From Lunularia cruciata (Eukaryota > Streptophyta > Marchantiopsida > Lunulariales > Lunulariaceae), in contig OX419762.1 of the NCBI GenBank assembly GCA_948567375.1, forward strand, positions 30,633,465-30,697,464: a stretch of DNA of 64,000 bases, read 5' to 3'. A model generated the notes under the pieces. It was not told where the DNA came from. It worked only from the letters and a program-made list of their open reading frames with translations, and made no database searches. A program made the translations under genes and the position numbers. Shown here piece after piece: positions 47,041-60,427 of this stretch (the first letter of the stretch is position 1; each line of letters opens with the position of its first letter).

Positions 47041-48949
47041 AGATGTATTAGATGATCTTATTGGAATCCCACCCACAGAAGAGAAAAAATCAAATGTTAT
47101 GTACATGTGTATTGCACTCCATTGCAACATGCCAATCTGAAATAAAACTATATCTTTGACATCAAATTTCAATGAATGGACTATTTGCAATGAATGGACC
47201 TGTGAGTGAGGTGTATTTTGGATGTTTTTTTTGTGGTGAGTTGTTTGCTTGTATTTTCTAGTGGGGTAGAGATGTCCCTTCAATAAGTGGGTGTTGAAGT
47301 GTTGCTTCATTTGATGGAAAAAATTTGATTTGATGGACAAAATATGTATAAATTTGTCAAGGAATATCTCAATTTGGTGGATGTTTGGGTGCTTAAATTG
47401 ACCTCACTAATAGCAAAGTAGAGGGAAAATCAAGAAAGCCAATGGAGGAGAAACCAAAAGAGAGGAGAGAAAGGAAGACACATTTGATGAGAGCAAGGAA
47501 GAGCACATAGATATCTTAATAAGAAGGAGATGTTACATTCAAGAGATTTCACGAGAGAGAAAGGAAAGCATAGATAGCAAGGACGAGCAAGGAAGGAGAG
47601 TTTACCTTTGAATAATTTCACAAGAGAGAAAGGAAGACTTGTTTAAAAGACTTCATCAAAGATAAAGGAAGGTACAAAGAGAGGAAAGCAACATTATCAC
47701 AAAGAGAGGAGAGCAACAAAGACACATTCAAGAGGAGAGCAAGTTTATCATATTTGAGAGGGGAGCAAGGAAGAGAGGAGAGTCTACATTCAATAGGGGA
47801 TTTGAGAGGAAAGAAAGGAAGAGAGGAGAATTTAAATTTTGGTAGGGAAGGAAGACAAAGAGGCAAAAATAATACAAAGAAGTGAGAGAGGAGACAAATG
47901 GAGGTGAGATAAAGTGGTGATAAAGAGAGAGGGAAACACGATAGGAAATATTGAGCATTACCATGAACTGTTGGACTCCAACATGGAGGATTTTAACATG
48001 GGAAACTGGCTCATAGATTCTACATAAGTGCCAATTACTATACTTGGATCAAGTGGAGTTGGTTGGATAAGCACCAAGTGAGGAAAGCAATGGAGATGAT
48101 TTGGGATGTATAATTAGATGCTCTTGGTCTCAAAGTGCCTCTCAAGATCAAAAACCTTGCACATAATGCAAATAATTTTGTCAAATTCTTTTCAATTATG
48201 TAAATTCTTTTAATTTTAGGAATTTCCTTTCAATTTTAGTCTTCAATTCTTTTGATTTTGTGAATTCTCAATCATGTTTGTTCTCACACCTTCCTCCAAA
48301 CCTTGTCCCAAACCCAAAAACCCTTGATAAACCCTCTTGGATGACCATAAATTTTATAGGATTTAGGAATCCTTACGCAACAAACCCATAAACAACCCTT
48401 GGATGAAATTAAGATGAAACAACCATGGGAGGAAATTAGAATAGGTTTTGAACAAACCGTGTAAGCTTATAAATGACCTCGTTTTAGGTTTCACCACAAG
48501 AAAACTCCTACCTTCAGTAGAAGATTCCAAGTGATCCCCAAATCTCACCAAATGATACCCAATGCCCTCTAAGTTATTTCTAATATCCTCAAAACAAACC
48601 TACATCGTGGGGTATCTCTACGCAAACCCTTATGTTAAGTAGAAAGTCCCAAATAAACCCTATAGTACTTTGAAAAAACACTCATTTTGGGGTTTCCCTT
48701 TGAGCAAACCCTTGTATGTAGTAGCAAGTTCTAAACAAACCTTTAGTCCTATGAACCAACACTTGTAATTTTGAGATTTCATTATCAGCAAATCCTCAAG
48801 TTGAGGAGTAGGTTTCAAACAAACCCGTTCATTTCTAAAGAGTTGTAAGAAGTTGTGGTTGTTATGTAATTATTTTGTGCATTAAGTTTGTGAGCACATG
48901 AGATGCAAGGACTCATATGTGTAGTGTTAGAGGGAGACCATTCACTTTG
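47041..48949. other. low-complexity spacer with purine-rich tract and decayed tandem repeat
   Basis: About 47400-47960 is almost all A and G on the plus strand, built from variants of AGAGAGGAGAG and GAAAGGAAGA. About 48475-48825 holds four diverged units containing GGGGTTTC, GCAAACCCTT and AGTAG..GTTC. Small minus-strand frames in the purine tract are by-products of composition. No gene is supported. Confidence 0.5.
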
Positions 48950-49204
48950 ACTCTTGAGGGTATCCTATCCATGAGGCTTTTGCTTTGCAAAGGGAGATTT
49001 TGGAGAAGAGGAGGTCTATTCCTTATTTATGGGTGCAGGATTGGTTTTTGGTTAGAGACCTCATGGTGAGGAGATATCTTGCTTGGTAATGTGTTACCCA
49101 TCATGGAAGCTCTTCTTCCAATTGTTAAGTTCACTCTTTGTGCTTGCTCATAGACCAAGGGTGCTACATGGTCATCTTGCTCTAAACATGAAGAGTAAGG
49201 TGAA
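48950..49204 (+). repeat. family C fragment 2, left of the chromovirus complex
   Basis: The plus strand parallels the middle of the family C protein region (shared ATTCCTTA..T, TTCTTCCAATTG, CATGGTCATCTTG-like blocks compared with about 37050-36860 on the minus strand). The same copy resumes at 60340, after the chromovirus complex, showing that the complex inserted into it. Confidence 0.5.
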
Positions 49205-49543
49205 TGTAACAATATGGATTTTAGCAATCAAGTTAGTTAGGGTTAAGAAAGTAAAAAATAAGCCAAATTAGCCTAAGATATTCTAGAAGTATCTAGGAAT
49301 CTTCTTGAGAAGCTTCCCAGCTAGCTTAGCTTGCACCCCAAGTAAGTAGCTTCTAGAAGCTTCCATCTAGCTTAGCTTGCATGCCAAGTAGGCGGCTTCT
49401 AGAAGGAAGCTTCTAGAAGTTAAACTTCTTGAGAATTTTTGCAGTTAACTTGGCTTGCATTCCAAGAAAGTAGCTCAAGAAAGCTTCTTGATAAGCTCCT
49501 CAAGAGCCTTGTATGCTCCTTATAAATACCAAATTTTTTTACA
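49205..49543 (+). repeat. LTR-A, left LTR of E4
   Basis: This copy is shorter than the others (339 bp): the stretch between the TATA box and the end is mostly missing. It is one of the two LTRs predicted to be hybrids if the inversion model is right. Confidence 0.87.
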
Positions 49544-49544
49544 T

Positions 49545-49556
49545 TGGTATCAGAGC
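49545..49556 (+). other. primer-binding site of E4
   Basis: TGGTATCAGAGC follows the LTR end after one base and matches the 3' end of initiator tRNA-Met. Confidence 0.85.
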
Positions 49557-52500
49557 AGGAATAGGATGGATTGAATTTATGGACCATCAAATCCATTTCC
49601 GCCAAACCATTGGGATTTTTGCATCCAAGCACAATCCAAGCATTGTTTCACACAGTTCATCATCTCATGCTTTGGGAAAGATCTTTTGAATACAATCATC
49701 TTGTCCGAGGAACCCTGGTACTTCAGGTTGTAAGTTATGGAGAACGATGGATGTGTTGCATCTATGTGTGAATAAATTAGATATATTGCATGTGTGGTGA
49801 TAGAGTAGTAACCATGGCGGCAATGCCGGAGGTTATCATTGCTATGCAATAACAAAGCAAGCACATTACTTGATTGTTGGATGATCAAGATCATTGACAA
49901 CAAGAGCATGTAGAAAGAGTACTAGTTTGAGAAGGAGAAGAACAAATCCAATTTCCAAAACCCAAGGTTTTTGAAGGCAAGAAGCTCTAGGATGAAGTGG
50001 AGAAGTTTTTGTTTGACTACAAACGTTATTTCAAAGCTACCAACCTTCAAGATGAGTGGAAATAGATTCACTTGTCTTCCAATCAATTGGATGGAGTAGC
50101 AAAGCTATGGTAGCAAATCCAAGTGGAGCAAGCTGAATGGCAAATTATTGCACTAATCTTGACATGGGTAAAATTCAAGAGTGCAATAATTGGTCAATTC
50201 TAAGCTATAAATGCCACACAAGCTACACAAGATAGGTTGGCAAAGTTGAAGCAAATTGGCTTTGTAGGAAATTACATCACACAATTCCAAAACACCATCA
50301 TGCAAATTCCAAATATATTGGAAGATGAAGCTCTAGATCAATTTGTGAGGGTCTTGAAGTCACAAACCAAATTAGAGGTAACTAAGCAAGAGCCACAACA
50401 CTTGGAGGAAGCCATGCGGTTGGCGGAATGCTTTGATTCCTTGGTTGCAACAACTTGGTCTAAACCTTGACCTCCACAAAACCTACCAACACACTACACA
50501 CAAGTGGAAGAGCCGGCACCAATGGAGGTTGATGCCATTCAATAGAGACCACTTGGCACCACAAATAGAGAAAAACTATGACAAAATGGTGGTTGTTTCT
50601 ATTGTCGCTAGATTGGACATTGCATTGCTGAATGTCCACTCAAAAATGGGCAACCTTAATAAGTTGCCCAGATGGAATTTGTGGAGCAAAATGATCAAGG
50701 AAACACAGAATCCCAATACGAGATTTTGAGCCACCTATTGGGAACTTTATTAGTTCCAATAGGATTGACCTATGCAAGTGTGCTTCACTTGTAAGGTATG
50801 ATATCTGATTGTGGTTGTAGGATTTTGGTTGATTTTGGAAATTCTAAAAATTACTTGTGCATGCAATTAGCAAAGGAATTATGTATTTCTATCAAGCTAG
50901 TAATTAGAAGTAGATTGATGATGGCAGATGGTAGAAAAAGTTTTGCATTTTGTACCTTGCATCCTATTACCTTCAAGATTAGGAAAGAGTATTTGGAGTG
51001 TATGAGGTTTGTAGTGTCACCTCTACACTATGATGTCATTCTACGTCTACCTTGGCTTGAATGTCATAAGGTTCAATTTGATTTGAACTAATGACAAATT
51101 CATGTACAACACCAAGGTTGGAATTTCCAATTAGATTGTTTGGCATCTTTGAGTAAGACACCTAAAAATAGTCAGTCCTAAGATAGGAAGTTTGTCAAGA
51201 AAGTAGCCATAGAGCAAGCTTTGAAGAGAGATGAGTCCCAAGATGAGAAGTTTGTCAAGAAAGCAACCATGGAGCAAGCTTTGAAGAGAGATTAGTCTTA
51301 GATGGGAAGTTTGTTAGTGAAGCAGCCATAGAGCAAGCTTTGGAGGAGGATAAGTTTGTGTGGATCAAGCCAATTACACAAGGAGAATCTAAAGAGAGTC
51401 AAGAACCTCATCAAGCAATGGTTGATCAAATAGTTCAAGAGTTTGCGGACATGTGTTGGATGATCGACCAAAGGGATTATGATTATGGTATGCCCTTCAA
51501 GATTGAGTTATTGCCAAGGAGTACTCCAATGAGTAGACCAATCTATTGGCTCTCACCAAAGGAGTTGGAGGAGTTGCTAACAACACTTACGGAGTTGTTG
51601 GAGAAGGATTTCATACAACATAGTAGATCTCCTTGGGGAGCACCATTACTACTTGTTCCAAAGAAGGATGGAGGACTTTGTTTCTATATTGACTACTTGG
51701 GGCTCAATAAACAAATAGTGAAGAATGCATATCTCTTGCCTTGAATTGATGACTTGCTTGATCAATTGAGTAGAGCACGGTACTTCTCCAAGTTGGATCT
51801 TGTAGCATCTATTAGAAAATCCCCATTGATAGGAAGGATATGCAAAAGATTGCCTTTTGCACAAGGTATAGGCATTTTGAGCAAAAAGTCTACCTTTTAA
51901 TTCACTATGCTCCAACAATCGTCATAAATCAGATGCATTGAGTGTTGGATGGACTATTAGATTGGTATATAGTGGTGTTCTTGGATGATATCTTAATCTA
52001 TAGCAAGACAAAGATTGAACACATGAATCATGTGTAGGAAGTCCTAAGATGACTACATAGTGGAAATTTTATTGCAAGAAGTCAAATTGTGCCTTTTGGC
52101 AAAAGGAAGTTACCTTCTTGGTCACAAGATCTCACTGGAATGGATCAAAATGGAAGAGGAGAAAATCAGGGCCATTATTGATTGGCCTACTCCAAAGGAT
52201 GTTACAAAAGTACAAGCATTTAATGGATTGGCTAGTTTTTACCGATGGTTCATCCAATATTATGCTCATGTGGCTGCACCATTGATTGATCTCTTGGAGA
52301 AGAACTCAAGCTTTTGGTGGACCACCAAGCACAAAAAAGCATTTAGAAGTTGAAACATATGGTGTCTTCAAGACACATTCTTCAACCATATGATCCTCAA
52401 CTACCTTATGTGGTTGATTTTGATGCTTCTATCTTTGCAATTGGAGCTGTGTTGCAATAGGAATTCCTAGATGGATTGCATCCCATTGCCTTTATGTCTC

Positions 52501-53730
52501 GCCAAGTAAATATGGCTGAAAAGAATTACTTTGCTGAAGATCAAGAACAACTCTCAATGGTATATGCCACCAAGGTATGGAGGCATTATCTCTTGGGAAA
52601 ACAAGTGATCATGAAAATTGATCACAAACCATTGATGTAGACCTTGCACTTGGAACACATGAAGAGTCAACATTATCAATGGGTGGAACAACTATAATAG
52701 TCTGACATCAAACTTTAGTATTAACTCAACTGGTTCCATGCCACCCTTGATGCCCTATCATGATGACTTGATTTGAAGTCTTTTCCTCTCATCACGGTGG
52801 CAATTATAACAATATCAGTTGACTCCAAAGTCCAAATTGAGTTTAAGATAGCTCTACAAAAAGATCCCTTCTTTCAGATGGTACAAGATCATCTTGCTAC
52901 ATGCAATAAGGAGTACAATACCTTCTCCTACAAGGAAGGCTTTCTATTCTATGAGAACCAGATTTGTGTTCCAACCAAGGGTAATCTCCATCTTGTGCAC
53001 CCCCAAGAAGCAAATGATTTACCAATTTCTGGTTACATGGGTATGTACAAGACCTTGGGTACTCTCCAATACCAATGGTGGTGGCCTAACATGACACAAG
53101 ATGTTTGAGAGTTTGTCCAATCGTGTGAGAGCTACCAACACAACAAGGCTAGCAACCAAAAGCCGAGTGGACTCCTTCAACCACTCTCCATTCCATCTGC
53201 TCGATGGGAACACATGAGCTTGGATCTCATCACATCCTTGCCCAAGACAAAGTAAAGTCACATAGTGATTATGGTGTTTGTGGATAAGCTTAGTAAGCAA
53301 ATCCATTTTGCACCAACTATAAATATTATGGATGCTCCAACATTGGCATAGATCTACTTTGACATTGTCTTCAAGCATCATGGGATTCATCACGTACTCA
53401 TCTTTGATCGTGATCCTCATTTCATTGGGAAATTCTAGCAAGCACTCTTCCAGATACTCAACACCAAGCTTGCTTTGTCCTTGACCTATCATCCTCAAAT
53501 TGATGGACAAACTGAATATGCAAATTGCACCTTGGAGCATATGCTTTGTGCCTTTGTCAACATCCACCATACCAATTGGGATGAATGTCTTGCAGTTGCA
53601 AAGTTTGCATATAATAATTCCAAATAAGCAAGCATTTGATTCTCTCCTTTCTTCTTCAATTTTGGCCAAGATCTACTTGTTCCAAATTCCCTTCTTGCTC
53701 CTCCTCTATCTCATGTCCCTCATACTTCTA

Positions 53731-53930
53731 CCTTCTTGACCACCATATCCCAAATCCTCCAACAAGCCAAAACTCATCTCCTTATTGCTCAAAATTATCC
53801 AAAACAATATGCATGTCCCGTATACATCCACCTTCTTGACCACCATATCCCAAATCCTCCAACAAGCCAAAACTCATCTCCTTATTGCTCAAAATTATCC
53901 AAAACAATATGCATGTCCCATATACATCCA
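53731..53930. repeat. 100-bp tandem duplication in the E4 integrase region
   Basis: 53731-53830 and 53831-53930 differ by one base. A third, diverged and partial unit follows to about 54010. The near identity of the first two shows a duplication much younger than the element itself. Confidence 0.9.
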
Positions 53931-54512
53931 CCTTCTTGACCACCATATCCCAATCCCTCTAACAAGCCAAAACTCATATCCTTATTGCTTAGAATCGTCA
54001 AAAAAATATGCAGACCATCGTCATTGTGATCTTACCTTTCAAGTTGGTGATAAGGTCATGCTTTTCTCTAGTAACCTACCCTTCCCACTTGATACCCAAG
54101 TTCATAAACTCACCCTTAATTGGATAAGACCCTTTGATGTCATCCAAATCATCTCTCTTGTTCTTATCGACTTGCCTTGCCTTATCATATGCACATCCAC
54201 CCTATCTTTCACAATTTCAAGTTGAAACCTTTTGTTCCTAACCCATCTTCTTTTTCCTCTTGAGTCCAACCTCCTCCTTCTCTTATCCTTATCAATGATC
54301 ATGCAAAGTACAAAGTTGATTGTATCTTGCCATGTCACCACATCCAACAAGGCCATTGACAACATACGGAGTACAAGGTCCTTTGGAAAGGGTATCTCCT
54401 TCATGATGCCACATAGGAACCTCTTTCTCATCTCCAGAATGCACAAACAACCATCTAGGAGTTTGAAGCTTCATTGATAACGAGGATGTCACCAACTAGC
54501 GATGGAGGAATA

Positions 54513-54923
54513 TGTAACAACATGGAGTGATGAAGTTAGTTGGGACTAACAAAGTAGCAAATAGGCCAAATTAGAATATTCTAGAAGTATCTAGGAAGCT
54601 TCTTGGGAAGCTTCTCAGCTAACTTAGCTTGCACCCCAAGAAGGTAGTTACTAGAAGGAAGCTTCTAGAAACTTCCAACTAGCTTAGCTTGCATGCCAAG
54701 TAGGCAATTTCTAGAAGGAAACTTCTTGAGAAGCTTCTTGTTTAACTTGGCTTGCACTCCAAGAAAGTGGCTCAAGAAAGCTTCTTGAGAAGCTTCTCAA
54801 AAGCCTTGTATGCTCCTTATATAGACCAAAGCCAAAGCTCATATTAGGCATATAGAGTTTCATACACTCAAGTGTCCCAATCTTCCATTCTACTATTTCT
54901 CTCCTTGGTCTCAGTCTTTTACA
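54513..54923 (+). repeat. LTR-A, right LTR of E4
   Basis: It begins TGTAACAACATGGAG after the chromodomain region and ends CTTTTACA. Minus-strand RT sequence of the outer element starts at the next base. Confidence 0.88.
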
Positions 54924-57694
54924 CCATTCAAAACTCCATGTATCTGATCCATGAAGACTATTAAAGCCTTATTGAGCCAAAAAGGTAGAACTCTCCATTC
55001 AAAATGCCCATACCTTGTGCACATCCTCCTTATCAATGGGGATTTTCTAATAGCCACTACAAAGATCCAACTTGGAGAAGTGTTGTACTCTACTCAATTG
55101 ATCAAGCAAATAATCAATTCAAGGCAAGGGATATGCATTCTTCATTGTTTTTTTATTGAGCACATGGTAATCAATATAGAAACAAAGTCCTCCATCTTTC
55201 TTTGGAACAAATAGTACCGGTGCTCCCCAAGGAGATGTATTATGTCATATCAAATCCTTCTCCAACAACTCTGTAAGGGTTGTTTTCAACTCCTCCAACT
55301 CCTTTTGTGAGAGCCAATAGATTAGTCTACTAATTAGAGTACTCCTTAGCAATAACCCAATCTTGAAGGGCATACCACAATAAGAGTAATCCCTTTGGTA
55401 GATCATATGGAAACACATTTGAAAACTCTTGGACTATTTGATCAACCATTGCTTGATGAAAATTTTGATCCTCTTTAGATCCTCCATGCGCAATTGGTTT
55501 GATCACAAAAAGAAACTTATCTTCCTCCAAAGCTTGCTCTATGGCTGCATCACTAACAAATTTCCCATCTTGGGACTTATCTTCCACCAAAGCTTGCTCT
55601 ATGGCTGCTTTATTGACAAATTTTCCATGTTGGGACTCAACTTCCTCCAAAGCTTGCTCTATGGTTTCCTTCCCAACAAACTTCCTATCTTGGGATTAAC
55701 TATTCTTAGGTGTCTTCCTCAAAGGTGCTAGACAACCTTATTGGAAATTCCTACCTTGGTGTTGTACTTGAATTTGTTGTTGGTTCCAATCAAATTGAAC
55801 CTTATGACGTTCAAGCCAAGGTAGACCTAGAATGACATCATAGTGTAGAGGTGCCACTACAAACATCATACACTCCAAATACTCTTTCCTAATCTTGAAG
55901 GTATTAGGATGCAAGGTATGGAATGTAGAACCCTTTCTACATCCACCTTCATCAATCTATTGCTAATTATTGGCTTGATAGAATATATAATTCTTTCTTA
56001 TATATAACATATAATTGCATGGACAAGTAATTTTCTGAATCTTCCAAAATCAACCAAAATTCTATGACCATGATTAGATATTATACCTTGCAAGTGAAGC
56101 AAAATTGCATAGGTCAAGCCTTTGATCCCATTAGAACTAATAAAGTTTCCTATAGGCGGCTCAAAATCTCCTATTAGGATTCCTTGTTTCCTTGATCATT
56201 TTGCTCCACAAACTCCATGTGAGTGACTTCTTGAGGTCATCCATTCTTGAGCAAACTTCAACAATGCAATGTCCAATTTGGCAATAATAGAAATAACCAC
56301 ATTTTGTCACAATTTTTCTCTATTTGTAGTGCCAAGTGATCTCCAATGCCATTGGTGCTGGCTCCTCCACCCGTGCGTAGTGTATTGGTAGGTTTTATGG
56401 CGGTCAAGGTCAAGACCAAGTTGTTGCAACTAAGGAATCAAAGCATTTGGCCAACCGTATGGCTTTATCCAAGTGTTGTGGCTCTCACATAGTTACCTCT
56501 AATTTAGTTCATGACTTCAAGCCTCTCACAAATCAATCCAGAGCTTCACCTTCCAATATATTTGGAATTTGCATGATTATGTTCTAGAATTGCATGATGT
56601 AACTTTTTATAGTGCCAATATGCTTCAACTCTACCAACTTGTCTTGTGCAGCTCATGTGGCATTTATAGCTTAAAATCAACCAATGATTGCACTCTTGAA
56701 TTTTACCCAAGTCAAGATTGGTACAACAATTTTCCATTCAACTTGCTCTACTTGGAATTGCTACCATAGCTTTGCTACCCCATCCATTTGGCTGGAAGTC
56801 AAGAGAATCTATTTTCATTCATCTTGAAGATTGGTAGCTTTGAAATAATGTTCACGGTCAAACAAAAAATTCTTTGCTGCACTTGGGAGATTCTTGCCTT
56901 TGAAAACCTTTGGAAATTGGATTTGGTATTCTCCTTCTTGAACTAGTACTCTCTCTACATGCTCTTGTTGTCAATGATCTTGCTCATCCAATAATCTAGT
57001 AAGGTGTTTGATTTGTTGCTACACAACAATAATAACCTTTGGTATGGCTTCCATGGTTACTATTCTATCACAACACCCGCAATCTATCTAATTTATTAAC
57101 ATATAGATGCAATATGTCCATCATTCTCCATAAGTTACAAAAATCCTACCCAAAGCGTAAGATGATGAACTATGTGAAACAATTCTTGGGTAGTACACAC
57201 ATGCAAAAATCCCAATGGTTTGGCGGAAATGAATTTGGTGGTCCATAAATTCCATCCATCTCATTCTTGCTCTAATACTAATGTAAAAGACCAAGACTAA
57301 GAAGAGAAATAGAAGAATGGAAGCTCACATTGGGACAATTGACTGTAGGAAACTCCAAATGCCTAGCATAAGCTTTGACTTTGGTATTTATAAGGAGCAT
57401 ACAAGGCTCTTGAAAAGCTTCTCAAGAAGTTTCCTTGAGCCGCTTTCTTGGAATGAAGGCCAAGTTATTGGGAAGCTTCCTTCTAGAAGCTGTCTACTTG
57501 GCTTGCAAGCTAAGCTAGTTGGAAGCTTCTAAAAGCTTCCTTCTATAAGCTATATACTTGGGGTGCAAGCTAAGCTAGCCAAGAAGCTTCCCAGGAAGCT
57601 TCCTTGATACTTTTAGAATATTCTAGGTTAATTTGGCCTATTTGCTACTTTGTTAGTCCTAATTAACTTCATCACTAAACTCCATATTATTACA
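54924..57694 (-). mobile_element. outer chromovirus, 5' half, inverted, fossil
   Basis: Reading the minus strand from 57694: LTR-A (57694-57282), primer-binding-like site, gag (about 57240-56160), protease (about 56110-55780), a repeat linker with three 60-bp units (about 55700-55500) and the first part of RT (about 55400-54924). It ends inside RT exactly where the plus-strand half at 57695 begins. It is broken with many breaks. Confidence 0.8.
57282..57694 (-). repeat. LTR-A, LTR of the inverted half
   Basis: On the plus strand it runs from TGTAAAAGACC to TATTATTACA. It is adjacent on the right to aatag and the second RT half. In the inversion model this is the other hybrid LTR. Confidence 0.87.
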
Positions 57695-60339
57695 AATAGA
57701 CTATTGGATTATATTTGGTGGTATTTTTGGATGATATTTTAATCCATAGCAAGATAGAGATAGAACATGCAAATTATGTGTGAGAAGTCCTAAGACGACT
57801 ACGACAATGGAAGTTTTACCGCAAGAAGTCAATGTGTGCCTTTTGGCATAAGGAAATTACTTCTTGGGTCAAAAGATCTCATTGGAAGGGATCAAGATGG
57901 AAGAGGAGAAAATCAAGGCTATCATTGATGATGGTTTCAATGGACCAACAAGCATTAAGAAGCATTCCAGCAGTTGAAACATATGGTGTCTTTAAGATCC
58001 ATTCTCCAACCGTATTATCCTCAACGACCTTGTGTGGTTGATTTTGATGCTTCTAACTTTACAAATGGAATTGTGTTGCAACAAGAACTCCTAGATGGGT
58101 TACATCCCATTGCCTTTGTGTCTTGTAGACTCAATATAGCAAAAAGGAATTACTATGCTCAAGATTGGAAACAACTAGCAATGGTATATGCAACCAATGT
58201 ATGGAGGCATTATCTCTTAGGGAAACAAGTGATCATGCAAATTGATCAAAAACCTTTGTTGCAGATATTACACGTAGAACACATGAAGAGTCAACATCAT
58301 TGATGAGAAGAACAACTACAACTGTTTGACATCAAACGTGAGTACAAACCCAATCAATTCCATGTCATTCTTGATGCCCTATCATGGTGACTTGATTTTA
58401 AGTCTCTTCCTCTCATCTTGACAACAATTATAATAGTATCAATTGACTCCAAAGTCCAACTTGAGTTTAAGACCACTTTATAGCAATATCTTTTCTTTCA
58501 AATGGCACAAGGTCATCTTGCAACGTGCAAGAAGGAGTACAAATTCTCCTTCAAAGAAGTCCTTCTATTATGTGAGAACCGGATTTATGTTCCAACCAAG
58601 AGTGATCTTTGACTTGTGTATCTCCAAGAAGCCCATGACTTACCAATTATTGGTCAAATGGGTGGAGACAAGACCTTGGGTACTCTCTAACACCAATGGT
58701 GGTGGCCCAACATGACATGAGCTTTTCAAGAGTTTTTCCAATCATGTGAGAGCTTCCAATGGAGCAAGGCCATCAATCAGAAACCAAGTGGACTCGTTCA
58801 ACTACTCCCCATTCCATCTTCTTGCTTGATGGGAACATGTGAGCTTAGATCTCATCACTTCCTTGCCTAAGACAAAGCAAGGTCACATAGCAATTATGGT
58901 GTTTGTGGATAAGCTTAGTAAGCAAATCCATTTGGCACCAATCTTTGATATTGTGGATGCTCCAACATTGGCGTAGATCTACTTTGACATTGACTTCAAG
59001 CATCATGGAATGCCTTGTATACTGCTTATCTCCGATTGTGATCCTCAATTCACAAGGAAATTATGGCAAGCACTCTTCTAGATACTTGGCATCAAGCTTG
59101 CTTTATCCACAGCCTATCATCTGCAACCCAATGTACAAACTAAACATGCAAATTGAACCTTGGAGGATATGCTTTGTACCTTCATCAACATCCACCATAC
59201 CAATTGGGATGAATATCTTGCAACTACAGAGTTTGCATACAATGATTCCAAATAGGCAAGCATTGGATTCTCTCAGTTCTTCCTCAATTTTTGCCAAGAT
59301 CCACTTGTTCTAGATTCCCTTCTTGCTCCTCTTCTATCTCATGTCTCTCATACTTCTACCTTCTTGACCACCATATCCCAATCCCTCCAACAAGCCAAAT
59401 CTCATCTCCTTGTTGCTCAAAATTGGCAAAAACAATATGTAGACCACCATCATCATGATCTCACCTTTCAAGTTGGTGATAAGGTCATGCTCTCCTCTAG
59501 TAATCTACCCCTCCCACTTGATACCTAAGTTTGTGAACTTGCCTCTAATTGGATAGGACCATTTGATGTCACCCAAATAATCTCTCCTATTGCTCATTGA
59601 CTTGCCTTGCCTTATCATATGCGCATCCATCCTATCTTTCATGTTTCCAAGTTGAAACCCTTTGTTCCTAACCCATCTTCTTTTTCCTCTTTTGTTCAAC
59701 CTCCTCCTCCTCCCATCCCTATCAATGATCATGAGGAGTACAAAGTTTATTGTATCCTTGCCCGTTGCCACATTCAACAAGGCCGCCGACAACATATGGA
59801 GTACAAGGTCCTTTGGATAGTGTATCCTCTTCACAATGCCACATGGAACATCTTTCTCATCTCCAAAATGCTCAAACGGCCATCCAAGTGTTTGAAGCTT
59901 CAATGGCAATGAGGATGTTACCAACTAGCGGTAGGGTAATATGTAACAATATAGATTTTAGCAATGAAGTTAGTTAGGACTAACAAAGTAGCAAATAGGC
60001 AAAATTAGCCTAGAATATTCTAGAAGTATCTAGGAAGCTTCTTGGCTAGCTTAGCTTACGTTTCAAGTAGGTATCTTCTAGAAGCTTCCAGCTAGCTTAG
60101 CTTACATGCCAAGTAGGCAGCTTCTAGAAGGAAGTTTCTTGAGAAGCTTTGCGGTTAACTTGGCTTGCACTCCAAGAAAGCGGCTCAAGGAAGCTTCTTG
60201 AGAAGCTTACTAAGAGCCTTGTATGCTCCCTATAAATACCATAGCCAAAGCTCATGCTAGGCATTTAGAGTTTCTCACACTCAAGTGTCCCAATGTGAGC
60301 TTCTATTCTCCTATCTCTCCTCAATCTTGGTCTTTTATA
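57695..60339 (+). mobile_element. outer chromovirus, 3' half, fossil
   Basis: The parts are: rest of RT (from 57700), RNase H (about 57940-58300), integrase (about 58440-59620), chromodomain (about 59720-59930) and 3' LTR (59942-60339). Its sequence takes up where the inverted half stops. It is broken with many breaks. Confidence 0.82.
59942..60339 (+). repeat. LTR-A, 3' LTR of the outer element
   Basis: It starts TGTAACAATAT after the chromodomain region. Family C sequence follows, with gttga at 60340-60344, likely the partner of gtgaa at 49200-49204. Confidence 0.85.
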
Positions 60340-60427
60340 GTTGAGCAGTTTGTTGAGGACTATGATTCGGTAGAGCTTATGTTAGTGGATGTTGAGGCAA
60401 AGTTGGTAAAAAATTATGGCACCTTGA
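60340..60427 (+). repeat. family C fragment 2, right of the complex
   Basis: The text after the LTR (TTGAGCAGTTTGTTGAGGAC, then TATGATT) parallels the minus strand of 36870-36830 and directly continues the fragment ending at 49204. Confidence 0.5.

Larger units (their letters stand above)
49205..54923 (+). mobile_element. Ty3/gypsy chromovirus E4 (inner element), fossil
   Basis: The parts are: 5' LTR 49205-49543, primer site 49545-49556, gag (about 49900-50730), protease (about 50760-51091), 60-bp repeat linker (about 51180-51350), RT (about 51470-52130), RNase H (about 52180-52680), integrase (about 52770-54240), chromodomain (about 54290-54490) and 3' LTR 54513-54923. It is structurally complete at about 5.7 kb. 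Its immediate flanks (gtgaa and ccatt) do not match, which the inversion model explains. It is broken with many breaks. Confidence 0.85.
49205..60339. mobile_element. composite chromovirus locus: nested pair rearranged by inversion, fossil
   Basis: Four LTR-A copies lie in the order plus, plus, minus, plus. 49205-54923 is one full element in plus orientation. 54924-57694 is the 5' half of another (RT, protease, gag, LTR) in minus orientation, and 57695-60339 is the 3' half of that same element type in plus orientation. The break in RT falls at the same point in both halves: ccatt at 54924 and aatag at 57695 are near-complementary. Family C sequence lies outside, with gtgaa and gttga at the outer edges. 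This fits insertion of one element into another, then inversion between opposed LTRs. All parts are broken with many breaks. Confidence 0.75.

Noticed and set aside
47400-47960. Several small minus-strand proteins rich in Leu, Ser and Phe
   Set aside because: They are by-products of a purine-rich tract on the plus strand.
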